Source of the DNA: Candidatus Bipolaricaulota bacterium
Lineage (GTDB): Bacteria > Bipolaricaulota > Bipolaricaulia > RBG-16-55-9 > DRXL01
Assembly: GCA_023512665.1 (NCBI GenBank)
Contig: JAILZC010000080.1
Span: 1-5,414, forward strand
Direction of reading: 5' to 3'
Length of the DNA stretch: 5,414 bases
Notes under the pieces: generated by a model
What the model was told of the DNA's origin: nothing
Seen by the model: the letters and a program-made list of their open reading frames with translations, nothing else
The model's database searches: none
Translations under genes and position numbers: made by a program
In this document: positions 1 through 4,166 of the stretch, one piece after another
Layout: every line of letters begins with the position of its first letter
Position numbering within the stretch: the stretch's first letter is position 1

Positions 1-10
1 GTGAGGAGGA

Positions 11-171
11 GCCCCCTCACCACCGACCTCTCCCCCAGCCCCTCCCCTAAAGAGGGAGGGGAGCTCCCCTCACCCTCACCCCCATCCACTCTCCCCTCCG
101 AGGGAGAGGGGAGCAGAGGGGTGAGGGGGCTAGGGAAGGGGGTAGGGGGGTTAGGTCGGGGGAGAGGTCGG
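11..171. repeat. GC-skewed non-coding block with nested inverted repeats
   Basis: The left half is C-rich and the right half G-rich, so the block can fold back on itself. Perfect inverted pairs that I can align are: 23-36 with 158-171 (14 bp, CCGACCTCTCCCCC); 11-21 with 120-130 (11 bp, GCCCCCTCACC); 63-71 with 106-114 (9 bp, GCTCCCCTC); 39-46 with 54-61 (8 bp, loop CTAAAGA); and 89-95 with 102-108 (7 bp). AGGTCGGG also occurs twice in direct orientation (153-160 and 165-172). The open frame across it reads Pro/Ser/Gly-rich low-complexity sequence and is not a gene. Blocks of this kind are often dispersed intergenic repeats in GC-rich uncultivated bacteria; copy number elsewhere cannot be judged from this window. 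Confidence 0.75.
125..150 (+). other. Canonical G-quadruplex motif in the leader of the mutase gene
   Basis: Four G-runs (125-129, 133-135, 138-142, 145-150) are separated by the short loops CTA, AA and TA, which fits the classical G3+N1-7 pattern. The G-rich strand is the coding strand of the downstream gene, so the motif would also be present in its mRNA leader if transcription starts further upstream. It ends 32 bases before the start codon at 183. The motif is visible directly; any folding or regulatory effect is inference. Confidence 0.6.
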
Positions 172-182
172 GAGGAGTACCT

Positions 183-593
183 ATGGATCGTCCGATCAAA
201 GTCTTGATGGCCAAGGCGGGGCTGGACGGGCACGACCGCGGCGTCAAAGTCGTGGCGCGGGCGCTGCGCGACGCGGGGATGGAAGTGATCTACACGGGCT
301 TGCACAACACCCCCGAACAAGTCGTCAAGGCCGCCCTCCAAGAGGACGTGGACGTGATCGGGCTGAGCATCCTCTCCGGGGCGCACCTGACGATCTTTCG
401 TAAGATGACCGAACTGATGAGACAGTACGGCATGGACGACGTGCTGCTCCTTGGGGGAGGGATCATCCCCGACGAGGACAAGCCCATCTTGGAGCAGATG
501 GGGGTGAAGGGGCTCTTCGGGCCGGGGACGTCCACGCAAGAGATCATAGACTTCATCAGAAGGGAAGTGGAGAAGCTCCGCGCGCGCGAGTGA
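183..593 (+). CDS. Methylmalonyl-CoA mutase small subunit / C-terminal cobalamin-binding domain protein
   Basis: This 136-residue cytosolic protein is a stand-alone B12-binding domain of the acyl-CoA mutase type. The cobalamin signature is complete. D15-x-H17-x-x-G20 supplies the His that coordinates cobalt from below, the Ser-x-Leu element is S62-I-L64, and the GGG turn is at 91-93, followed by a Gly-rich segment near 110-115. In this family the protein pairs with a separate catalytic TIM-barrel subunit to interconvert methylmalonyl-CoA and succinyl-CoA, or a related pair such as isobutyryl/butyryl-CoA. That large subunit is not in the window and may lie upstream, so the exact substrate is open. 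The length suits the split-subunit form. The start is fixed by a strong SD site (AGGAG at 173-177, 5-base spacing). Its stop at 591-593 overlaps a possible GTG start of the next gene, so the two are probably co-transcribed and translationally coupled. Confidence 0.9.
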   Translation: MDRPIKVLMAKAGLDGHDRGVKVVARALRDAGMEVIYTGLHNTPEQVVKAALQEDVDVIGLSILSGAHLTIFRKMTELMRQYGMDDVLLLGGGIIPDEDKPILEQMGVKGLFGPGTSTQEIIDFIRREVEKLRARE

Positions 594-598
594 CCCCT

Positions 599-1042
599 AT
601 GCGCCACGACCTAGAGGGATTTCCTGTCCAGATCGAGCTGCCCGTGCAGTGGGGGGAGATGGACGCCTTTCAACACGTCAACAACGTCTCGTACTTTCGG
701 TATTTTGAGAGCGCCCGCATCGCGTATATCGAGAGGATCGGGCAGATAGAGGTCATGAACGCCACGGGGATCGGGCCGATCTTGGCCTCGGCGCGCTGCG
801 AGTTCAAGCGTCCGCTCACCTACCCTGACAGAATTTTGATTGGGATACGAGTCTCGGAGATGGGGAGAGATCGCTTCACCGTGCAATTTCGGATCTTCAG
901 CCAAAAGCTTCAGAAGATCGCGGCTGAGGGCGACGGGGTCATCGTCTCGTATAATTATCGCGAGCGTCGCCGAGCTCCGATCCCCGAAGAGATTCGTCGG
1001 CGCATTGAAGAGCTTGAAGGGCGAACTTTTCCCATCGAGTGA
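599..1042 (+). CDS. Acyl-CoA thioesterase, 4HBT/YbgC-like hotdog fold
   Basis: A 147-residue single hotdog-domain protein, predicted to hydrolyse acyl-CoA thioesters in the cytosol. The 4-hydroxybenzoyl-CoA thioesterase motif is clear near the N-terminus: W18-G-E-M-D22-A-F-Q-H26-V-N-N-x-x-Y32, with D22 as the likely catalytic acid. It is followed by the usual FRYFESAR helix, and a central strand/turn (roughly residues 57-72) reads ARCEFKRPLTYPD as in the family. Length is normal. A GTG at 590, inside the stop codon region of the mutase gene, would add only Met-Thr-Pro; I prefer the ATG at 599, although neither has a convincing SD site, consistent with coupling to the upstream gene. The context with a B12 mutase subunit suggests a role in short or branched acyl-CoA turnover. 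Substrate specificity cannot be read from the sequence. Confidence 0.87.
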   Translation: MRHDLEGFPVQIELPVQWGEMDAFQHVNNVSYFRYFESARIAYIERIGQIEVMNATGIGPILASARCEFKRPLTYPDRILIGIRVSEMGRDRFTVQFRIFSQKLQKIAAEGDGVIVSYNYRERRRAPIPEEIRRRIEELEGRTFPIE

Positions 1043-1047
1043 GTCTT

Positions 1048-1722
1048 ATGTGTGGGAGATTCTCGCTGACGCTCTCTGCCGAGCAGATCGCAGCGCGCTT
1101 TGGGGTCTCAGTCCCAGAGAACTATCGCTCTCGGTATAACATCGCGCCGACGCAAGAGATTCTCGCTCTCGTCGCTGACAGCCAGGGCCGACACTGCGAG
1201 ACGTTTCGCTGGGGGTTGATCCCCCACTGGGCCAAGGACCCCAAGATTGGGAATAAGCTCATCAACGCGCGCGCGGAGACGCTCTTTGCAAAGCCGAGCT
1301 TTCGTGATGCTGTGAAGGGCCGTCGGTGTCTTATTGTTGCTGACGGGTTTTACGAATGGCGCCAGACTTCCCAGGGCAGACGAGTTCCCGTCTATGTGCG
1401 CTTGAAATCCAAAGAGCCCTTTGGGTTTGCGGGGTTGTGGGATGTGTGGAGTTCCCCTGAGGGGCAGACCCTCAAGACGTGCACGATCGTCACCACAGAA
1501 CCCAACGAGCTTATCAAACCCATTCACGATCGGATGCCGGTGATCGTGCCCAGGGAGTTAGAAGAACTTTGGCTCGATCCGTCGTTCAAGTCTCGCCATG
1601 AGCTTGAGGGGGTGTTGCATCCGTATCGAGTGGAAGAGCTGGAGCTTTTTGCTGTCTCGTCGCTTGTGAACTCCCCGGCGAACGACGGGCCGGAGTGCGT
1701 CGAGCCAAAGCGAGCTCTATAG
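1048..1722 (+). CDS. SRAP domain abasic-site processing protein (HMCES/YedK family)
   Basis: This 224-residue protein belongs to the SRAP family, which binds abasic sites in single-stranded DNA and forms a stable thiazolidine crosslink through the Cys that becomes N-terminal after Met removal. The family chemistry fixes the start at the ATG at 1048, giving M-C2-G-R-F; the upstream GTG at 1039 would bury Cys2. Other signature residues are present: N31-I-A-P-T, W55-G-L-I-P-x-W61, N73-A-R-A-E77, D99-G-F-Y-E103-W and H160-D-R-M-P. By comparison with E. coli YedK these give the active-site Asn, Glu and His, and His160 falls at the same number. Length matches bacterial homologues. The ATG is 5 bases after the thioesterase stop, so the gene is probably the last of a three-gene operon, although the role seems unrelated to acyl-CoA chemistry. 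The lineage is clear; action in this organism is inferred. Confidence 0.95.
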   Translation: MCGRFSLTLSAEQIAARFGVSVPENYRSRYNIAPTQEILALVADSQGRHCETFRWGLIPHWAKDPKIGNKLINARAETLFAKPSFRDAVKGRRCLIVADGFYEWRQTSQGRRVPVYVRLKSKEPFGFAGLWDVWSSPEGQTLKTCTIVTTEPNELIKPIHDRMPVIVPRELEELWLDPSFKSRHELEGVLHPYRVEELELFAVSSLVNSPANDGPECVEPKRAL

Positions 1723-1730
1723 GGTATAAT
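1702..1730 (+). promoter_or_regulatory. Candidate sigma-70-type promoter for the toxin-antitoxin remnant
   Basis: A perfect TATAAT -10 box lies at 1725-1730, directly after the stop codon of the SRAP gene. At the ideal 17-bp distance the -35 position (1702-1707) reads GAGCCA, matching only three of six consensus bases. Transcription would start near 1737, leaving about ten bases before the ATG at 1747. The -10 box is convincing and the -35 box is weak. Confidence 0.5.
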
Positions 1731-1746
1731 AGCACTGGTGAGCCCG

Positions 1747-1965
1747 ATGAAGACAGCGAAGCGCCTTGAAGAGTTCATTCTGGCTGCTTTGACTCCCCAA
1801 GAGCGATTAGAAGCAGCCCTCAAGCTCGCCCGCACGGTTTTTCGAGATAGCACTCTCAGCATGGAGGACCTTGAAGCAGCTATCCAAAAAGTTCGCCGTC
1901 GTATCTACGAGCGTCAAGCCACAAGAGTACCGCGAAGTCCCAAAAGAGCTATTAGTGCAATGTAA
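1747..1965 (+). CDS. Small antitoxin-like protein, C-terminus altered by deletion
   Basis: A 72-residue, highly charged and probably helical protein. Its position just before a PIN-domain toxin remnant, and its body of roughly 57 residues (Leu-Thr-Pro-Gln-Glu-Arg segment near 18-23, closing helix AIQKVRRRIYER), fit the small antitoxins paired with PIN toxins. I recognise no named family. The start at 1747 is supported by GGTGAG at 1737-1742 with 4-base spacing; a GTG at 1738 would add three residues. The last 15 or so codons (from about 1919) lie over sequence that encodes the toxin in another frame, so this tail is probably read-through into foreign sequence after the deletion that removed the original stop. 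The protein could still be made from the TATAAT promoter. Role inferred mainly from context. Confidence 0.55.
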   Translation: MKTAKRLEEFILAALTPQERLEAALKLARTVFRDSTLSMEDLEAAIQKVRRRIYERQATRVPRSPKRAISAM

Positions 1966-2236
1966 GATCACACGCGTGCAGTTTCAAGCATTACTGAGTG
2001 GAATTGCAAGCTTTGTCGTCCAAGCGCGCTTAGTACGCCCTCGCAAGCGCCTGATGATCTGCCGCGATCCTGAAGACAATATCGTGCTCGAATGCTGTCG
2101 TGCCGCGCAAGCCCGCTTCTTGATCACTGGAGATCGTGATCTCTTAGAATTATCAACAGATGTGCTCCGCAAGGTTAGTTTGAGAAGGCTACAGATTCTT
2201 AGTCCGAGGGCTTTCTTAGAGATGCTCCGACCATGA
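1871..2236 (+). pseudogene. 5'-truncated PIN-domain toxin (VapC-like, COG1569-type) remnant
   Basis: The open frame can be read from a TTG at 1871, but recognisable toxin sequence begins only around 1907-1922. From there it runs like the C-terminal two-thirds of a PIN-family ribonuclease toxin. The glutamate-bearing EYREV segment begins at 1925, the acidic RDPEDN motif lies at 2063-2080, ITGDRDLLEL at 2123-2152, and a typical ending ILSPRAFLEML. The N-terminal strand with the first catalytic Asp (the usual D-T-N motif), about 40 residues, is absent, so three of the four metal-binding acidic positions remain. The residues between 1871 and about 1906 are the antitoxin's codons read in another frame. 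The simplest reading is one deletion that removed the antitoxin stop and the toxin start, leaving an inactive nuclease. The stop TGA at 2234-2236 precedes the dehydrogenase SD site. Base composition looks more AT-rich than the flanking genes. Confidence 0.7.
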
Positions 2237-2243
2237 AGGGGGG
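2236..2243 (+). promoter_or_regulatory. Ribosome binding site that sets the dehydrogenase start
   Basis: AAGGGGGG lies seven bases before the ATG at 2251, a good SD match at good spacing. It shows that the ATG at 2251, not the one at 2233 which overlaps the toxin stop, is the real start of the dehydrogenase. Confidence 0.7.
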
Positions 2244-2250
2244 AAAGCTC

Positions 2251-2991
2251 ATGGCTATCAAGATCGCCCTTGTCACCGGCGCTAGTCGCGGCATCGGCGC
2301 GGCTACGGCTGTAAAATTAGCTCAACAGGGCTGCGACGTCGTCGTGAACTATCTCAGTCGCGCTGAGGCCGCTCACGCTATTGTCCGCCAGATCGAGTCT
2401 CTGGGGCGTCACGCCATCGCTGTCCAAGCCGACGTCTCCGACTACGCTCAAGTCCACCAGATGATCGAGACGACCGTGAGGGAGCTTGGCGGATTACAGA
2501 TCTTGGTCAACAACGCTGGGTACTCCTCCCACGCGGGGATCGAGCAGCTCTCCCTTGACGAGTGGCGCAGAATGATCGCAGTCACGCTCGACGGCGCGTT
2601 CTACTGCGCCAAGCTCGCTGTGCCCCATCTGCGCGCTGCCGGCTGGGGCAGAATTATCAATATCTGCTCGCTGCGCGCCCTGACCGGCTCGGCTCACAGC
2701 CCCCACTACGCCACCGCGAAAGCCGGCCTGATCGGGCTCACGAAATCCCTCGCTCTGGAGCTTGGTCCGTATAACATCACGGTGAACGCCGTCGCCCCTG
2801 GCTACACCGACACGGAGATGAATCGCAAGTCACTGGCTGAGCGGGGCGATCAGATCCGCGCGAGCATCCCGCTCAAGCGTATCGCAACCCCCGAGGAGAT
2901 CGCTGCCGTGATCGCGTTTCTCTGCTCTGAAGAAGCCGGGTACATCACGGGCGAGACGATCGGCGTCACCGGCGGGCTGTATATGCGTTAG
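2251..2991 (+). CDS. Short-chain dehydrogenase/reductase, FabG-like
   Basis: A 246-residue classical SDR, the normal length for 3-oxoacyl-ACP reductases and related NAD(P)H-dependent alcohol dehydrogenases. Seen in order: the Rossmann nucleotide-binding motif T9-G-A-S-R-G-I-G16; N33-Y with R37 downstream, which favours NADP(H); the D61-V-S turn; N87-N-A-G90; catalytic S140, Y153 and K157 with the usual 13-residue Ser-Tyr spacing; the PGYTDTEM segment; and the C-terminal GETIGVTGGLYMR. The helix position that usually carries the fourth catalytic residue, Asn, reads V111-T112-L113, so Thr appears to replace it. FabG-like acetoacetyl-CoA or 3-oxoacyl-ACP reductase activity is plausible, but many SDRs with other substrates look the same, so I give no symbol. 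It follows the broken toxin gene closely without its own obvious promoter, and its stop overlaps the convergent TPR gene by 4 bp. Confidence 0.93.
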   Translation: MAIKIALVTGASRGIGAATAVKLAQQGCDVVVNYLSRAEAAHAIVRQIESLGRHAIAVQADVSDYAQVHQMIETTVRELGGLQILVNNAGYSSHAGIEQLSLDEWRRMIAVTLDGAFYCAKLAVPHLRAAGWGRIINICSLRALTGSAHSPHYATAKAGLIGLTKSLALELGPYNITVNAVAPGYTDTEMNRKSLAERGDQIRASIPLKRIATPEEIAAVIAFLCSEEAGYITGETIGVTGGLYMR

Positions 2992-3467
2992 AAGAGCAGA
3001 TTGAGCACGATCAGTGCCACAATGAGAATCCCAAGCGCGATCCCCACACCGATCAGCCACCGCCGCGCGAAGCGTCTCGCTTGCTCGATCTGCTCCGGGG
3101 CAAGCTGCACGCGCTGAGGATGCTCTAGAGCCAATCTCTCGGCGATCCGGCGCATCCGAATCGCCTCCGAAAGCTTGCCCTGCTTTCGCAGCACCACGCT
3201 GAGATTGTGATGCGCGTTGACGTGAGTGGGATCGAGATCAATCGCTCGACGATACGCATACTCGGCGTGCTCGAGCTTGCCCGCGTCAAAGTAGATATTC
3301 CCTAAGCGAACATAGATCTTCGCTTTCTCCACCCCGTACTGGAGAGCTTCGACCAAGATATCAATGCCCTTGTCGTACTCTTTGGTCTGGCGGAGCTCCT
3401 CGCCCACTCGTAGCGCTTCTTCGACACGGGCGCGGCGCTCCGGCTCCGTCAGCTCAGAGAAGTCCAT
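2988..3467 (-). CDS. Small TPR protein with C-terminal membrane anchor
   Basis: A 159-residue protein with about three tetratricopeptide-like helical repeats (roughly residues 15-45, 49-80 and 83-113). The second is the most canonical: Y52-x-x-L-G-N-I-Y, G63-x-L-x-x-A-E-x-A-Y, A75-I, D79-P80. After a charged linker comes a single hydrophobic segment at about 137-159 that ends at the C-terminus, preceded by Arg-Arg. There is no N-terminal signal, so the TPR part should face the cytosol on a tail anchor. TPRs bind other proteins, so a membrane scaffold role is likely; the partner is unknown. The start at 3467 has an excellent SD site (AAGGAG, 3480-3475, 7-base spacing) located inside the glycosylase gene, and the first 14 bases overlap that gene's end. 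The pair is therefore one operon. No terminator is visible between it and the convergent dehydrogenase. Confidence 0.87.
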   Translation of the reverse strand: MDFSELTEPERRARVEEALRVGEELRQTKEYDKGIDILVEALQYGVEKAKIYVRLGNIYFDAGKLEHAEYAYRRAIDLDPTHVNAHHNLSVVLRKQGKLSEAIRMRRIAERLALEHPQRVQLAPEQIEQARRFARRWLIGVGIALGILIVALIVLNLLF

Positions 3468-4074
3468 CGAGACGCTCCTTCAGCTTCTTGATGTCTTGCC
3501 ACGTCAGATACTTCGGGCTGCCCGGCTCGCGCGACGGGTTTCTCAACAGATAGCTCGGATGGAACATACAGTAAATCTCGATCCCATCGCGCCAGGGGAA
3601 GAACCGCCCCCGCAGGGTCGTGATCCCCTCGGTCGTCTTGAGCAGATACTGCGCGGGGACGTTTCCCAGCGCGACGACGATCTTGGGCTTGATATGACGA
3701 ATCTGTGCTTCCAAGTACGGCCAGCACGCATCAATTTCATCTTTTTGGGGCGCGCGATTGCCGGGGGGACGACACTTGACCATATTGCTAATGTAGACGC
3801 GCTCTCTGGGAATGCCTACTGACTCTAAGATCTCTGTCAGCTTCTGTCCGGCGGGACCCACAAACGGTCGCCCGGTAGAATCTTCGACCTCGCCGGGGCC
3901 TTCACCCAGAAAGATCACAGGGGACTGTGTGCTGCCCTCCCCGAAGACGACGTGCGTCCGGCTCTGATGGAGCCGGCACTTCGTGCACGTCTGGGCCTGG
4001 CGCTGCGCTTCCTCAAACGTCAAGATCGCCGGGGTTTTGGCAGGCTCGTCGAAGAGCGAGCGCATCTCCGCCAT
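3454..4074 (-). CDS. Family 4 uracil-DNA glycosylase (Fe-S, UDGa type)
   Basis: A 206-residue DNA repair enzyme that removes uracil, the product of cytosine deamination, leaving an abasic site. Four Cys residues for the [4Fe-4S] cluster sit at the family positions: C30-x2-C33, then C101 (in K-C-R-P-P-G-N-R) and C117, fifteen residues later. Motif A, G57-E-G-P-G-E-V-E-D65, is followed by T-G-R-P-F-V-G-x-A-G, and the C-terminal motif is H172-P-S-Y-L-L-R. Length is typical. Family 4 enzymes are common in thermophiles and many deep-branching bacteria. The start at 4074 has GGTGA at 4085-4081 with 6-base spacing; a second ATG three codons later has its GGAG immediately adjacent, so it is less suitable. 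It is the first gene of a two-gene unit with the TPR protein and is driven by a good promoter at 4120-4092. Confidence 0.95.
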   Translation of the reverse strand: MAEMRSLFDEPAKTPAILTFEEAQRQAQTCTKCRLHQSRTHVVFGEGSTQSPVIFLGEGPGEVEDSTGRPFVGPAGQKLTEILESVGIPRERVYISNMVKCRPPGNRAPQKDEIDACWPYLEAQIRHIKPKIVVALGNVPAQYLLKTTEGITTLRGRFFPWRDGIEIYCMFHPSYLLRNPSREPGSPKYLTWQDIKKLKERLDGLL

Positions 4075-4091
4075 CGTCGGTCACCATTCTT

Positions 4092-4120
4092 AAGATAGCC
4101 TGAGTCAGCTAGTCTGTCAA
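4092..4120 (-). promoter_or_regulatory. Sigma-70-type promoter for the glycosylase-TPR operon
   Basis: Reading the minus strand, a perfect -35 TTGACA (4120-4115) is followed after exactly 17 bp by TATCTT (4097-4092), a four-of-six -10 box. The start of transcription would fall near 4085, leaving a very short leader with the SD site at its 5' end. The spacer contains CTGAGTCAG (4100-4108 on the plus strand), an odd-length palindrome that could be a small operator or chance. Confidence 0.65.
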
Positions 4121-4131
4121 ATGAGAAGGTC

Positions 4132-4160
4132 TTGCAAATTCCCCCTCTCTATGCCACTAT
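4132..4160 (+). promoter_or_regulatory. Weak candidate promoter for the CoA ligase, possibly leaderless
   Basis: TTGCAA at 4132-4137 matches four of six -35 bases, and 17 bp later 4155-4160 reads CACTAT, matching three of six. Transcription would then begin at or next to the ATG at 4167, which has no SD site. The AT-rich TATATTATT run at 4158-4166 gives alternative -10 registers. This is a tentative reading of the divergent intergenic region. Confidence 0.25.
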
Positions 4161-4166
4161 ATTATT

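Noticed and set aside
1..182. Cobalamin riboswitch or CRISPR array upstream of the B12-binding gene
   Set aside because: No conserved B12-box-like element is visible, and the repeats are inverted and of unequal length without regular spacers.
1..207. Open frame of 68 codons across the left edge, and a similar one on the minus strand (47-247)
   Set aside because: Both translate the C-rich/G-rich inverted-repeat block into Pro/Ser/Gly low-complexity sequence and run into the mutase gene in the wrong frame. No protein family is recognisable.
590..598. GTG at 590 as the thioesterase start
   Set aside because: It adds only three residues before the ATG at 599 and has no SD site at proper spacing. 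It remains possible as a coupled start, but the ATG is preferred.
1039..1047. GTG at 1039 as the SRAP start
   Set aside because: It would place three residues before Met-Cys-Gly-Arg-Phe and hide the catalytic Cys, which must be the mature N-terminus.
1108..1527. 139-codon minus-strand frame inside the SRAP gene
   Set aside because: It is an antisense shadow of a gene with full family motifs and has no recognisable domain.
2233..2250. ATG at 2233 as the dehydrogenase start
   Set aside because: It adds a Lys/Gly-rich stretch that is really the SD sequence; the ATG at 2251 has that SD at seven bases and gives the normal family N-terminus.
2985..3000. Intrinsic terminator between the convergent dehydrogenase and TPR genes
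   Set aside because: The two stop codons overlap by 4 bp and I see no GC-rich hairpin followed by a T-run on either strand.
3364..3822. 152-codon plus-strand frame across the TPR and glycosylase genes
   Set aside because: It lies antisense to two well-supported overlapping genes and shows no domain or SD site.
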